NCBI RefSeq assembly: GCF_900182645.1
Contig: NZ_FXTA01000002.1
Location: forward strand, 558,001 to 622,000
Length of the DNA stretch: 64,000 nucleotides
Source: Flavobacterium resistens
GTDB lineage: Bacteria > Bacteroidota > Bacteroidia > Flavobacteriales > Flavobacteriaceae
Direction of reading: 5' to 3'
A model generated the notes under the pieces. It was not told the origin of the DNA and did not search any database. It was given only the letters and a program-made list of their open reading frames with translations. This document shows, in pieces, positions 17,693-27,690 of this stretch (positions within the stretch are counted from its first letter, which is position 1; the number at the start of each line of letters is the position of its first letter). The translations under genes were made by a program, and so were the position numbers.

Positions 17693-19657
17693 TTAGTTTT
17701 CTTTAGTGGTATCGGTTGCTATTTTCTTCATTTCTGTTTTTGGAACACCTGGCTTAGGAGTAACGATTTTAGCTTTTAAAATCGAATCTTTTGGTGTAGA
17801 TTCAATTGCGCTTGCTTCACTTATTCCGCCTAATTTAGCATATTCAGCAACCAGACTTTTATTCAAAACACGAACTTCTAAATCTGTTCTTGTGATTTTT
17901 TTTCTTAAATATTTTTCAATCATCAAACTCGCAATAGGTCCGGCTACGTTTGCACCAAAACCTCCATTTTCAATCATAATCGCGATTGCGATTTTAGGAT
18001 TATCCTTTGGAGCAAAAGCCACAAAAATAGAGTGATCTTTTAGTTTTGTTCTTACTCCGTCAATTTTTGCATAATTTTCAGCGGTACCTGTTTTTCCGCA
18101 AATATCAATACCTTCTACTCTCAGAGCATAAGCCGTTCCTTTGTTGTAAACGTCAAATAAGCCATTTATAACCGGTGGAAAATACTTTTTGTCAATTGTA
18201 GTCTCGTGTTTAGTTGTAAATTTTGCATCTATTTTTTTACCCTCGATTTTTTTAATAATATGAGGAGTGTAATAATAACCTTGATTTGCAACTGTCGCCA
18301 TCATATTCGCTAATTGAATAGGGGTCATCAAAACTTCACCTTGACCAATAGCATTAGATACAATTGTGGTGCTTCTCCAGCCACCATTTGGGTATATTTT
18401 TTTGTAAGTTTTAGAAGTTGGAATGTTTCCTTTTCTTCCCGTTGGCAAATCGTATCCCATAAATTGACCAAGACCAAAACTTTTCACGTGCCCACTCCAA
18501 ACATCAACTGCGTACCCAGGATTCTTATATTTGTTTATCGTTAGCATGTAAGATTGTGCAAAATAAGTATTACAAGAATTGTAAATCCCGTTATTTAATT
18601 GATGAGGCCCAAAGCCGTGACATTTCATAAAGCGTCCTCGTCCGTAGCTAAAACCGTGATGACACATAAAAGTCGTATGCTCATCAATAACTCCTTCCTG
18701 AAGCGCAACAAGTCCAGTTAAAATTTTAAATGGAGATCCTGGTGGATATTCTGCTAAAAGCCCCCTGTCGTATAAAGGTTTTGCTATCGAATCTCGATAT
18801 AAAAGTGTATAATTCTTAGATTTTTGTCTTCCTACTAAAATTCCAGGATCGAAAGATGGAGCGGTCACTAATGCTAGAATTTCACCGGTTTTAGGCTCAA
18901 TAGCAACAATTCCACCTCTTTTATTGATCATTAACTCTTGGCCATACTTTTGAAGTTCGCCATCAATAGTTAAATTGATATCTTCTCCGGCAACAGCAAT
19001 TGTATCGTATTTTCCATCTTTATACGAACCAATTTCTCGGTTGTATTTGTCTTTCTGAATGTATTTTACACCTTTTATACCGCGTAAAACTTCTTCGTAA
19101 CTTTGTTCAACCCCTTGCTGTCCAATTAAATCTCCACTATTATAATATGGATTTTTTTTAATTAAGTTTTCATTTACCTGAGTGATAAAACCAAATATAT
19201 TGGCGCCATAATCTACTTCGTAATCACGAAGTGAACGTTTTTGGAAATAGAAACCTTCAAATTTTCTGATTTTTTCTTGAAAAGCGGCAAATTCATTTTT
19301 ATTTAATTGAGCCAAAAATACAGAAGGAAGACGAGGACTATATACTTTAGCCTTCGCAATTCTTTTGTCGTATTCTTCTTTTGTGATGTTTAGCAAAGAA
19401 CAAAATTCAGTAACATTCAAATCTTCTTTGATATCGCGCGGAATAACCATGATATCATAAGAAGCCTGATTGGCAACTAAAAGTTTGCCGTTTCTGTCGT
19501 AAATGTAACCTCTCTCAGGATAGTCGTACTGTTTTTTTATTGCGTTGTTTTCTGATTTTAGCTTAAATGAATCGTCTACAATTTGCAAATAAAATACCCT
19601 GATCACCAGTAAAGATCCTGCAATGATAATTAAAGCGGGTAGCAGAACTTTTCTCAT
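17693..19657 (-). CDS. mrdA: Penicillin-binding protein 2 (elongasome transpeptidase)
   Basis: 654 residues with one N-terminal membrane span (LPALIIIAGSLLVIRVFYL), a dimerisation/pedestal region and a transpeptidase domain. The active-site motifs are SxxK in PGSPFKILTG, SxN in YNSCNTYFA and KTG in CGKTGTAEN. It cross-links peptidoglycan made by RodA during sidewall growth. It overlaps the mreD stop by 4 bases. The C-terminus has a Lys/Pro/Thr-rich tail after residue about 600 of the kind common in Bacteroidota. Confidence 0.96.
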   Translation of the reverse strand: MRKVLLPALIIIAGSLLVIRVFYLQIVDDSFKLKSENNAIKKQYDYPERGYIYDRNGKLLVANQASYDIMVIPRDIKEDLNVTEFCSLLNITKEEYDKRIAKAKVYSPRLPSVFLAQLNKNEFAAFQEKIRKFEGFYFQKRSLRDYEVDYGANIFGFITQVNENLIKKNPYYNSGDLIGQQGVEQSYEEVLRGIKGVKYIQKDKYNREIGSYKDGKYDTIAVAGEDINLTIDGELQKYGQELMINKRGGIVAIEPKTGEILALVTAPSFDPGILVGRQKSKNYTLLYRDSIAKPLYDRGLLAEYPPGSPFKILTGLVALQEGVIDEHTTFMCHHGFSYGRGRFMKCHGFGPHQLNNGIYNSCNTYFAQSYMLTINKYKNPGYAVDVWSGHVKSFGLGQFMGYDLPTGRKGNIPTSKTYKKIYPNGGWRSTTIVSNAIGQGEVLMTPIQLANMMATVANQGYYYTPHIIKKIEGKKIDAKFTTKHETTIDKKYFPPVINGLFDVYNKGTAYALRVEGIDICGKTGTAENYAKIDGVRTKLKDHSIFVAFAPKDNPKIAIAIMIENGGFGANVAGPIASLMIEKYLRKKITRTDLEVRVLNKSLVAEYAKLGGISEASAIESTPKDSILKAKIVTPKPGVPKTEMKKIATDTTKEN

Positions 19658-20160
19658 CGTTTATTGGGCTTAATAAGATAAATGATTATGATAGAGGTTA
19701 TAATTGTAAAAATTGAGCTAAACAGCGTTCGAAGTAAAATGTCCCAAATGAATTTGAATTGGAACGCTTCGAGTACAAACAGTATGATATGGTGTAGCAA
19801 AACGGATACCAAAATAAATGAAAACCTTTCGGGTGTTAAGGATTCGTTTAATTTGATGGTTTGATATTCATAACTCAGTCCAAACGAAAACTTAAAAATA
19901 TAAGGCCTGTAGTAAGCAAGAATTACACACGATGTTGCATGTATTCCTCCTGAATTACAAAACATATCCATTGTTAATCCGAGTAAAAAACTTGAAATAA
20001 TCAATCCTGATTTATTACTGTTTACAGGATAAAGAATGATATACAGAATATACGGAAAAGGACTTATGTACCCTAAAAAATTCATATTGTTGAAAATAAC
20101 AATCTGAATTGCCAGTAACATAATAAATCGAAAAATATTGACTAACAATGCGCTATTCAT
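19654..20160 (-). CDS. mreD: Rod shape-determining membrane protein MreD
   Basis: 168 residues with about five to six hydrophobic spans and few polar stretches. Sequence conservation in MreD is weak; the call rests on size, topology and position between mreC (8-base overlap) and mrdA (4-base overlap). MreD links MreC to the elongasome membrane complex. Confidence 0.9.
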   Translation of the reverse strand: MNSALLVNIFRFIMLLAIQIVIFNNMNFLGYISPFPYILYIILYPVNSNKSGLIISSFLLGLTMDMFCNSGGIHATSCVILAYYRPYIFKFSFGLSYEYQTIKLNESLTPERFSFILVSVLLHHIILFVLEAFQFKFIWDILLRTLFSSIFTIITSIIIIYLIKPNKR

Positions 20161-20977
20161 CTTTTTCCTTTTTTTCTAAATTAATAAGTTCTTCTCTGTC
20201 TTTGCTTTTGATAATGTAAACATGCCCAAGGTTTGTCATATCGTTAAATAACTTAACCTTTATAACATAAAAACTGGTTTGTTCCTCTTTGTAAACGGTT
20301 TCAACGGTTCCAATGTTTATTCCTTCAGGGAAAATTACAGATTGCCCTCCTGTTACGATAGTATCGCCTTTTCTAACAGAAGCTAATCTTGGAACATCTT
20401 TCAGTTGGACAAAACCAGTACTTTTTCCGTCCCATGTTAAAGAACCAAAGTGATTTGATTTTTTAAGTTTGGCGTTGATCTGTGATTTCATGTTCAAAAT
20501 ACTAACCACAGTTGAATATCTTGGAGAAGTGTTGTCAATTACTCCAACAATTCCTAAGCTATTTATTACTCCCATATCTGGTTTTACACCTTCATTGGAT
20601 CCAGAATTTAAAGTAAGAAAGTTTTCGTGTGTACTGTATGTATTGTGAATCACTTTTGATACAATAATGTCAGCCGGTTTTACTCCTTTAATTGTATCAG
20701 GTAAAGGCAATTTTGTAGTGTCTTCTTTATTGAATAAAAGACTTTTTAACCTTGCATTTTCGAGTACAAGTTCTTCATTTTCAGCTCTTAAATTCAAATA
20801 TTCGTCTATGCGATTAATTCTTTCATAAACACCTCCGCTTAAAAAGTTGGCAGAACTGATTATTTTGCTTCTATGGTAAGAATGTGATTGAATTGTGAGC
20901 GTCAACGAAATACCTAAAAGCAGCAAAAACAGCAATCGATTACTGTTTCTTATAATGAAATTAAATATTTGCTGCAT
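20153..20977 (-). CDS. mreC: Rod shape-determining protein MreC
   Basis: 274 residues: one membrane span (about 14-28), a coiled coil (about 55-80, with ENEELVLENARLKSLL), and the double beta-barrel periplasmic domain with GSNEGVKPDMGVINSLGIVG and KGDTIVTGG. MreC binds and activates PBP2-RodA. It is separated from mreB by 109 bases containing a 17-bp hairpin, and overlaps mreD. Confidence 0.96.
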   Translation of the reverse strand: MQQIFNFIIRNSNRLLFLLLLGISLTLTIQSHSYHRSKIISSANFLSGGVYERINRIDEYLNLRAENEELVLENARLKSLLFNKEDTTKLPLPDTIKGVKPADIIVSKVIHNTYSTHENFLTLNSGSNEGVKPDMGVINSLGIVGVIDNTSPRYSTVVSILNMKSQINAKLKKSNHFGSLTWDGKSTGFVQLKDVPRLASVRKGDTIVTGGQSVIFPEGINIGTVETVYKEEQTSFYVIKVKLFNDMTNLGHVYIIKSKDREELINLEKKEKDE

Positions 20978-21023
20978 TTCTTGTCTGGTTATTTTGTTTC
21001 AGGATATGCTTAAAGTTTCAAAA

Positions 21024-21063
21024 TTTTATTAGAGTTAAATATTGGAATTTAACTCTAATAAAA
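21024..21063 (-). promoter_or_regulatory. 17-bp hairpin between mreB and mreC, possible partial terminator
   Basis: Arms 21024-21040 and 21047-21063 are perfect complements with a 6-nt loop. It is AT-rich, with A and T runs at the base, so it may reduce read-through from mreB into mreCD or protect mRNA ends. Effect is inference. Confidence 0.6.
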
Positions 21064-21086
21064 AGTATAATTATTTGTTTTGAATC

Positions 21087-22115
21087 TTATTTTATTAAGA
21101 TGCTTTTGAATTTTGCAATGTTTTTAAGTGCCATTCCAGTACCGCGAACAACAGCTCTCAACGGATCTTCAGCAATATATACTGGTAAATCAGTTTTTTG
21201 AGAAATACGTTTGTCAAGACCTCTTAACATAGATCCTCCACCAGCTAAATAAATACCGGTATTGTAAATATCAGCAGCTAATTCAGGAGGAGTTTGAGAT
21301 AATGTTTCCATTACTGCATCCTCGATACGCTGGATAGACTTGTCTAAAGCTTTTGCGATTTCACGGTAAGAAACATCAACTTGTTTTGGTTTACCAGTAA
21401 GCAAATCTCTACCTTGAACAGACATATCTTCTGGCGGTCCGTCTAAATCTTCGATAGCCGCTCCAATTTGAATTTTAATTTTTTCAGCAGTACTTTCTCC
21501 AACAAATAAGTTGTGTTGTGTACGCATGTAATAAACGATATCATTTGTGAAAACGTCACCTGCAATTTTTACAGATTTGTCGCAAACAATTCCACCTAAA
21601 GCGATAACTGCAATTTCAGTTGTACCACCTCCGATATCCACAATCATGTTTCCTTTTGGTTGCATAATGTCGATTCCGATACCGATTGCTGCTGCCATTG
21701 GCTCATGAATCAAATAAACTTCTTTTCCGTTTACTCTTTCACAAGATTCTTTTACTGCACGCATTTCAACCTCAGTAATTCCAGATGGAATACATACAAC
21801 CATTCTTAAAGCTGGCGTAAACATTCTTTTTTTCAATGCAGGAATACTCTTAATGAACATATTGATCATTTTTTCAGAAGCATCAAAATCGGCAATTACT
21901 CCATCTTTCAAAGGCCTTATGGTCTTGATGTTTTCATGCGTTTTACCTTGCATCATGTTGGCTTCTTTACCAACAGCGATGATTTTGCCTGAAACTCTGT
22001 CGCGTGCTACGATAGAGGGGCTGTCAATAACAACTTTATCATTATGAATGATTAAAGTGTTTGCGGTACCAAGGTCTATTGCAATATCCTCAGTCATGAA
22101 ATCAAAAAATCCCAT
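21087..22115 (-). CDS. mreB: Rod shape-determining actin homologue MreB
   Basis: 342 residues, full length. Actin-fold nucleotide-binding motifs: DLGTANTLI (phosphate 1), DIGGGTTEIAVI (phosphate 2) and YLAGGGSMLRGL (adenosine). MreB filaments orient the elongasome. The gene follows purH by 56 bases on the same strand and begins the mreB-mreC-mreD-mrdA-rodA set. Confidence 0.98.
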   Translation of the reverse strand: MGFFDFMTEDIAIDLGTANTLIIHNDKVVIDSPSIVARDRVSGKIIAVGKEANMMQGKTHENIKTIRPLKDGVIADFDASEKMINMFIKSIPALKKRMFTPALRMVVCIPSGITEVEMRAVKESCERVNGKEVYLIHEPMAAAIGIGIDIMQPKGNMIVDIGGGTTEIAVIALGGIVCDKSVKIAGDVFTNDIVYYMRTQHNLFVGESTAEKIKIQIGAAIEDLDGPPEDMSVQGRDLLTGKPKQVDVSYREIAKALDKSIQRIEDAVMETLSQTPPELAADIYNTGIYLAGGGSMLRGLDKRISQKTDLPVYIAEDPLRAVVRGTGMALKNIAKFKSILIK

Positions 22116-22171
22116 AAGTTTTTTAGGGGTTTAAAATGTTATAAATTATTTATCGAACAAAGTTAAACAAA

Positions 22172-23698
22172 TTAATGTTTAAAATGACGTGTTCCTGTAA
22201 ATACCATTGCAAGATTATTTTCGTTGCAATAATTTATGCTTAATTCGTCTTTTATTGAACCTCCTGGCTGAATTACAGCAGTTATTCCTGCTTTTTTAGC
22301 TAATTCTACACAGTCCGGAAATGGGAAAAATGCGTCACTCGCCATTGAAGCTCCAGTTAAATCAAATCCAAATGCTTTCGCTTTGTCAACAGCCTGCATT
22401 AATGCATCGACTCTTGATGTCTGACCTGTACCTGATGAAATCAATGTTCCGTTTTTAGCAAATACAATAGTGTTTGATTTTGTATTCTTGCAGATTTTAG
22501 AAGCAAAGATCAAATCTTCGATCTCCTGAGCAGTAGGTTCTGTTATTGTAACGGTTTTTAAATGCTCTTTATTATCCGTAATATTATTTCTGTCCTGAAT
22601 TAACAAACCATTAAGACAAGTTCTTACTTGACGATTTGGTAATTCAACTTCATTTTGAACTAAAATGATTCTGTTTTTCTTCTCTTGTAAAACAGTAACT
22701 GCCTCATCATCATATGCTGGAGCGATTACCACTTCGCAGAATAATTTGTTGATTTCCTGAGCCGTTTCTAAATCAATTTTAGTGTTAGAAATTAACACTC
22801 CTCCAAAAGCAGAAGTAGGATCACAAGCTAAAGCTGCTAAATAAGCTTCGCTGATTGTTTTTCTAGAAGCCAATCCGCAAGCATTATTGTGTTTCAAAAT
22901 TGCGAATGTTGGTCCGTCAGTTTTAAATTCAGCAATTAAGTTAACTGCAGCGTCAACATCTAGCAAGTTGTTATATGATAATTCTTTTCCGTGAATTTTG
23001 TTGAACATAGCGTCAAAATCTCCAAAGAAAAATCCTTTTTGGTGAGGGTTTTCGCCATATCTTAAAACTTGACCATTTGCAATGCTTTCTTTGTAAATAG
23101 TTTCGTCAGTGTTGAAATAATTAAAAATAGCTCCGTCATAGTGAGAAGAAACGTGGAATGCTTTAGTAGCTAACAATCTTCTGTTTTCCAAAGTTGTTGC
23201 TCCGTCTTGTTCTGTAATTAAATCTAAAAGCAAGCTGTATTCATTTACCGAAGCAACAATTACAGTGTCTTTGAAATTTTTTGCACCTGCGCGGATTAAT
23301 GAAATTCCGCCAATATCAATTTTTTCAATAATATCTTGTTCGCTTGCACCAGAAGCAACAGTTTTTTCAAAAGGATACAAATCAACAATTACTAAATCAA
23401 TTTGAGGAATGTCAAATTCTTTCATTTGCTGAACATCACTTTCGTTATCCTGACGGTTCAAAATTCCTCCAAAAATTTTCGGGTGTAAAGTTTTAACTCT
23501 TCCTCCAAGGATTTCAGGAAAAGAAGTAATGTCTTCAACAGGAACTACAGGAATTCCAAGGTTTTTAATGAAATCTTCTGTCCCTCCAGTTGAGTAAAGT
23601 GTTACATTTTGTTCGTGTAATTTTCTAACGATTGGCTCTAATCCATCTTTCGAAAAAACAGAAATTAATGCTGATTGTATTTTTTTAGTTGTGCTCAT
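22172..23698 (-). CDS. purH: Bifunctional purine enzyme PurH (AICAR transformylase / IMP cyclohydrolase)
   Basis: 508 residues. The N-terminal MGS-like IMP cyclohydrolase domain (about 1-190) has LYSTGGTEDFIKNLGIPV and GGRVKTLHPKIFGGIL. The C-terminal AICAR transformylase has RYGENPHQKG, LKHNNACGLA and DAFFPFPDCVELA. It catalyses the last two steps of IMP synthesis. It lies upstream of mreB, as in several Bacteroidota, and is preceded by a -7 promoter box at 23724-23731. Confidence 0.98.
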   Translation of the reverse strand: MSTTKKIQSALISVFSKDGLEPIVRKLHEQNVTLYSTGGTEDFIKNLGIPVVPVEDITSFPEILGGRVKTLHPKIFGGILNRQDNESDVQQMKEFDIPQIDLVIVDLYPFEKTVASGASEQDIIEKIDIGGISLIRAGAKNFKDTVIVASVNEYSLLLDLITEQDGATTLENRRLLATKAFHVSSHYDGAIFNYFNTDETIYKESIANGQVLRYGENPHQKGFFFGDFDAMFNKIHGKELSYNNLLDVDAAVNLIAEFKTDGPTFAILKHNNACGLASRKTISEAYLAALACDPTSAFGGVLISNTKIDLETAQEINKLFCEVVIAPAYDDEAVTVLQEKKNRIILVQNEVELPNRQVRTCLNGLLIQDRNNITDNKEHLKTVTITEPTAQEIEDLIFASKICKNTKSNTIVFAKNGTLISSGTGQTSRVDALMQAVDKAKAFGFDLTGASMASDAFFPFPDCVELAKKAGITAVIQPGGSIKDELSINYCNENNLAMVFTGTRHFKH

Positions 23699-23723
23699 TG
23701 TGTAGTTATGATTTTTGAGACTG

Positions 23724-23731
23724 CAAAAGTA
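23724..23731 (-). promoter_or_regulatory. Promoter -7 element (TACTTTTG) for purH-mre
   Basis: Exact TAnnTTTG, 26 bases before the purH start codon; a convincing -33 TTG is not visible. Confidence 0.55.
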
Positions 23732-23864
23732 GTTTTTTTAAATATTATTTTAAAGAAAATTAATGTAACATTATGCTAAAAAAATCTACTGATGAGTAAG
23801 TTAACTTTTATTAGGTTTTTGATTTTAAATTATTGAATTTTACTTTATTGAAAAATACTACTAT

Positions 23865-25112
23865 ATGCTTCTTTACCTTCGATTATTAAAAGAAAGTCTG
23901 AGCTTTGCTATAAATGCTTTACGAAATAATAAATTAAGAACTTTATTGTCGCTCCTTGGGGTTACAATTGGTATTTTTTCGATTATTGCTGTTTTGGCTG
24001 CCGTCGATTCTTTAGATAGAAAAATTTCTAAAGATTTGAGCAGTTTAGATAAAAATACGATTTATTTAATGAAATATTGCTTTGGTCCATCTGAAATTCC
24101 ACAATGGAAAAGAGAACAGTTCCCAAATGTAAAATATGATGAATATATTGGTTTGAAAAATTCACTAAATAATACTGATCAGGTGGGTTATCAGCTTTTT
24201 GTAGCCAGAGAAAGTTTAAAGTACGATTCGAAAACTGTTGCCGATGTGAACATTATTCCATCTTCATTTGAAATGGTCGATATTGACGGATTAAGTTTTG
24301 ATAAAGGAAGATTTTACAACGAATCAGAATCTAACTCAGGAACGGCTGTAATTGTTTTGGGATATGATATTGCTGAAGGTCTTTTTGGAACAAGTGATCC
24401 TCTTGGGAAAAATATTCGTTTATACGGACAGCGTTTTACGGTTATTGGTGTAATTGCAAAACAAGGAGCTGGATTCTTTGGAGATAGTAATGATACTTCG
24501 GTTTATTTGCCAGCCAATTTTCTTCGACGAATGTATGGTGATAGTGATTCTATGACTCCTGTAATAGTTTTGAAACCCGTTAAAGGCGTAGATATGGATG
24601 CTTATAAAGCTGAAGTTGCGCAAAAACTTCGTGCCATTCGTGGCATGAAAGCAGGCGAAATGGATAATTTCTTTGTAAATGTGCTTTCTGGTTTTACCGA
24701 TTTTATTGATGGAATTTTGGGTACTTTAAGAACTGCCGGAATTTTTATCAGTATTTTTTCCTTTTTAGTTGGTGGTTTTGGAGTTGCGAATATCATGTTT
24801 GTTTCTGTTAAAGAACGTACTAATTTAATTGGAATTCAAAAATCATTAGGAGCAAAAAACCGTTTTATATTATTTCAGTTTTTATTTGAAGCTGTTATGC
24901 TTTGTTTGATAGGAGGTATAATTGGTTTGTTTATTGTTTGGCTTCTTTCCCTTCTTTTGACTAATTTATTAGAATTCGAATTTGTTTTAAGTTTCTGGAA
25001 TGTAGTTATTGGAGCAGGATTGTCCATTTTTGTTGGTGTGCTTTCGGGTATTCTTCCAGCAGTTTCAGCAGCAAATCTTGATCCGGTTGAAGCGATTAGA
25101 ACCGGAATGTAA
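23865..25112 (+). CDS. ABC transporter permease, MacB/FtsX type
   Basis: 415 residues. N-terminal membrane span within LRTLLSLLGVTIGIFSIIAV, a MacB periplasmic core domain (about 50-250), then three C-terminal FtsX spans with GVANIMFVSVKERTNLIGIQ, ending PVEAIRTGM. These features match MacB-like permeases that work with a separate ATPase and often a membrane-fusion protein; neither gene is adjacent here. It probably moves lipids, lipoproteins or small molecules at the cell envelope. It is divergent from purH. Confidence 0.93.
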   Translation: MLLYLRLLKESLSFAINALRNNKLRTLLSLLGVTIGIFSIIAVLAAVDSLDRKISKDLSSLDKNTIYLMKYCFGPSEIPQWKREQFPNVKYDEYIGLKNSLNNTDQVGYQLFVARESLKYDSKTVADVNIIPSSFEMVDIDGLSFDKGRFYNESESNSGTAVIVLGYDIAEGLFGTSDPLGKNIRLYGQRFTVIGVIAKQGAGFFGDSNDTSVYLPANFLRRMYGDSDSMTPVIVLKPVKGVDMDAYKAEVAQKLRAIRGMKAGEMDNFFVNVLSGFTDFIDGILGTLRTAGIFISIFSFLVGGFGVANIMFVSVKERTNLIGIQKSLGAKNRFILFQFLFEAVMLCLIGGIIGLFIVWLLSLLLTNLLEFEFVLSFWNVVIGAGLSIFVGVLSGILPAVSAANLDPVEAIRTGM

Positions 25113-25201
25113 TATTGTTTTTGTGTTATTTTACTGTAAATTTTGATGCGTAAAAATAATTAGATACTTTTGATAGAGTAAGAACTTAAATCGCTAAATA
25201 A

Positions 25202-26089
25202 ATGAGCTTTAACCTTAAATCTGTTGATACTGTTGAGTCTATTTCCAAAGAGGATTTTAAAAAGAATTATTTGGATAAAAGAAAGCCTTTAATCATCAAA
25301 GGACTTACAAAAGACTGGCCTGCAAGAGAAAAATGGTCAACAGAATATTTTAAGCAGATTGCAGGTGATATTGAGGTTAAATTGGTAGATAATTCAAAAG
25401 CAGATCCGAAAAAAGTAATCAACGCATCGATTGCAAGCATGAAATTTGGCGAGTATCTGGATTTGATAAAACGCGAGCCAACACAATTGCGTATTTTTTT
25501 CTTCAATCTTTTCAAACACAGACCCGAATTAATTGACGATGTAAAAATTCCGAAAGAATTAATGGGTGGTTTTATAGAAAGCATGCCAGCCATGTTTTTT
25601 GGAGGTTCTAAAGCGATTACTTTTTTGCATTATGACATTGATTTGCCGCATCTTTTTCATACTCATTTTGGCGGAAGAAAGCACATTATATTATTCGATA
25701 ATAAATGGAAAAAAAGATTGTATTGTCTTCCAAACACTACTTATGCTTTAGAAGATTATGATGTAGCCAATCCCGATTTTGAAAAATTTCCTGCGCTAAA
25801 AGGAGTAGAAGGATATGAGGTTTTTCTGGAACACGGAGATACGTTATTCATGCCGACTGGAATGTGGCACTGGATGCGTTATATAGATGGTTCTTTTTCA
25901 CTTACACTTCGCGCATGGGATCAATCAATTTCCCGTAAAATTGCCAGTGTTTGGAGTTTGTTTATGCACGGTGCAGTTGATAGTGCTATTAAAGTTGTTT
26001 TTAGAGAGCGTTATGCAATCTGGCGTGAAAAATTAGTCTTTAAAATCGCTGAAAAAGAATTAAAAAAGGATTTGAAAAAAGCGGGATAA
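25202..26089 (+). CDS. JmjC-like cupin domain protein
   Basis: 295 residues. N-terminal KNYLDKRKPLIIKGLTKDWPA is the usual start of cupin_8/JmjC-type hydroxylases. The probable Fe(II) ligands are His and Asp in FLHYDIDLPHLFHTH (HxD) and the late His in MPTGMWHWMRY. Such proteins are 2-oxoglutarate-dependent oxygenases acting on proteins or small molecules. It starts 89 bases after the ABC permease on the same strand; target unknown. Confidence 0.88.
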   Translation: MSFNLKSVDTVESISKEDFKKNYLDKRKPLIIKGLTKDWPAREKWSTEYFKQIAGDIEVKLVDNSKADPKKVINASIASMKFGEYLDLIKREPTQLRIFFFNLFKHRPELIDDVKIPKELMGGFIESMPAMFFGGSKAITFLHYDIDLPHLFHTHFGGRKHIILFDNKWKKRLYCLPNTTYALEDYDVANPDFEKFPALKGVEGYEVFLEHGDTLFMPTGMWHWMRYIDGSFSLTLRAWDQSISRKIASVWSLFMHGAVDSAIKVVFRERYAIWREKLVFKIAEKELKKDLKKAG

Positions 26090-26109
26090 TAATTTAGTCT
26101 AAAAATATA

Positions 26110-26149
26110 AAAACCCTGTAAGTACTATATGTACTATTTGGGTTTTTTT
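26110..26149. terminator. Shared convergent terminator
   Basis: AAAACCC pairs with GGGTTTT, with an inner AGTAC/GTACT stem, and T-runs on both strands. It lies between the convergent cupin and lipoprotein genes and overlaps the lipoprotein stop codon at 26134. Confidence 0.75.
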
Positions 26150-26748
26150 ACAAATTTGACAAGTTCGGGAAATTTGATTCTTGTTTTATCCCATTTAATA
26201 TCGGCAGAATTGTAATATTTGTTATTTCTCTTATAATAAATAATTGTGTCTTCTTCCTGTGTTGTTCTTCTAATAACGATAAAATCTCTGCCTTTCTTGA
26301 AATAATTTAAAAATTTATTTAAATCAAAAAATATTTTAGAATTTAAAGTGTCAGATTGAGATGCGATGAAAGTTGCATTTCTAAAATCATCTTTGTAATT
26401 CAATTTAATAAAATCATAAATATTTTTATTTGAAATTTCAATTAGATCTCTTGGATCTAAATCAGCGAAATATGGAATTGTGTCGGTATTTGGTGTTCCA
26501 CAGATCATTCCTAATCCTTTATTTTGCAAATAATAAGCAGTGGAATCTGAGTTGATGATGAATGTATTTGTTCCGTAAGTTAGCCAGCCAGGTATAGGTG
26601 GAGGAGGTGAAACAGTATCATTATTTCGTATTATTGATTTGTTTTCTTGCGAAATTATATAAGGAATGTTTTTTTCAATTTCACCTTCTTTCTTGGTACA
26701 ATTAACAAAAAACAAACAAGCCATAAAGCCGATAAAAACTCTCGCCAT
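26134..26748 (-). CDS. Hypothetical lipoprotein
   Basis: 204 residues from the ATG at 26748, which gives a compact lipoprotein signal (MARVFIGFMACLFFVNC, Cys17 lipidated); the frame extends 15 codons upstream but that would bury the signal. The mature protein is Lys/Asp/Tyr-rich with SPPPPIPGWLTYG near residues 45-57. I do not recognise a family. It is a single gene between terminator and accD. Confidence 0.75.
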   Translation of the reverse strand: MARVFIGFMACLFFVNCTKKEGEIEKNIPYIISQENKSIIRNNDTVSPPPPIPGWLTYGTNTFIINSDSTAYYLQNKGLGMICGTPNTDTIPYFADLDPRDLIEISNKNIYDFIKLNYKDDFRNATFIASQSDTLNSKIFFDLNKFLNYFKKGRDFIVIRRTTQEEDTIIYYKRNNKYYNSADIKWDKTRIKFPELVKFVKKPK

Positions 26749-26830
26749 AGAAATCAGATTTAAAATAAAGATATAAAAAAATCCCATCTGCAAAAGCGAA
26801 TGGGATTTTATATATTTAGAAGTTTTAAAA

Positions 26831-27685
26831 CTATCTAATAGTATTATTTTGAATCAAATCGATATATAAGTTGATCTTATCTTTCAATTCTTTTCTAGGC
26901 GTGATAAAGTCTAAGAAACCGTGCTCTAAAAGAAACTCAGCAGTTTGGAAACCTTCTGGTAAATCTTTTCCTGTAGTATCACGAACAACACGTGGACCAG
27001 CAAAACCAATCAAAGCGCCTGGCTCAGAGATATTGATATCTCCTAACATTGCGTAAGATGCAGTTGTTCCACCCGTTGTAGGGTCTGTACAAAGAGAAAT
27101 GTAAGGTAATTTAGCTTCCGCTAATTGAGCCAGTTTTACAGAAGTTTTTGCTAATTGCATTAAAGAATAAGCAGCTTCCATCATACGAGCTCCACCAGAT
27201 TTAGAAATCATTACAAAAGGTAATTTGTTTTTGATCGCGTGATCAATTCCTCTTGCAATTTTTTCACCTACAACTGCCCCCATAGATCCACCAATAAAAG
27301 CGAAATCCATACAGCAAATTACAAGTTCTCTTCCTTTAGATTTTCCTACTCCCGTACGTACAGCGTCTTTAAGATGAGTTTTTTCCATTACATCTTTCAA
27401 TCTTTCTGCATATTTCTTTGTATCCACAAAATGCAAAGGATCTTTTGATGTCATGTTTTTATCTAACTCAACAAATTCGTTGTTGTCGAATAAAATTTCA
27501 AAATAGGTTGCGCTTCCAATTCGAACGTGAAAATCATCTTCAGGGCTTACGAATAAGTTTCTCGCTAATTCGTCTGCATCAATAATTTTTCCAGTTGGAG
27601 ATTTGTACCACAATCCTTTCGGAACGTCCATCTTATCTTCTGTAGCGGTCGTAATCCCTTTTTCTTGTCTTTTAAACCAAGCCAT
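26831..27685 (-). CDS. accD: Acetyl-CoA carboxylase carboxyltransferase beta subunit without zinc ribbon
   Basis: 284 residues. AccD with AccA transfers the carboxyl group from biotin to acetyl-CoA, the first step of fatty-acid synthesis. The crotonase-fold core is intact ([45 protein letters not shown]). The N-terminus aligns with E. coli AccD ([21 protein letters not shown]), but the four zinc-ligand cysteines are replaced (Ser29, around Thr31, Ser47, Asp50). The gene lies downstream of fbaA on the same strand, 110 bases away. Confidence 0.96.
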   Translation of the reverse strand: MAWFKRQEKGITTATEDKMDVPKGLWYKSPTGKIIDADELARNLFVSPEDDFHVRIGSATYFEILFDNNEFVELDKNMTSKDPLHFVDTKKYAERLKDVMEKTHLKDAVRTGVGKSKGRELVICCMDFAFIGGSMGAVVGEKIARGIDHAIKNKLPFVMISKSGGARMMEAAYSLMQLAKTSVKLAQLAEAKLPYISLCTDPTTGGTTASYAMLGDINISEPGALIGFAGPRVVRDTTGKDLPEGFQTAEFLLEHGFLDFITPRKELKDKINLYIDLIQNNTIR

Positions 27686-27690
27686 TTTTT

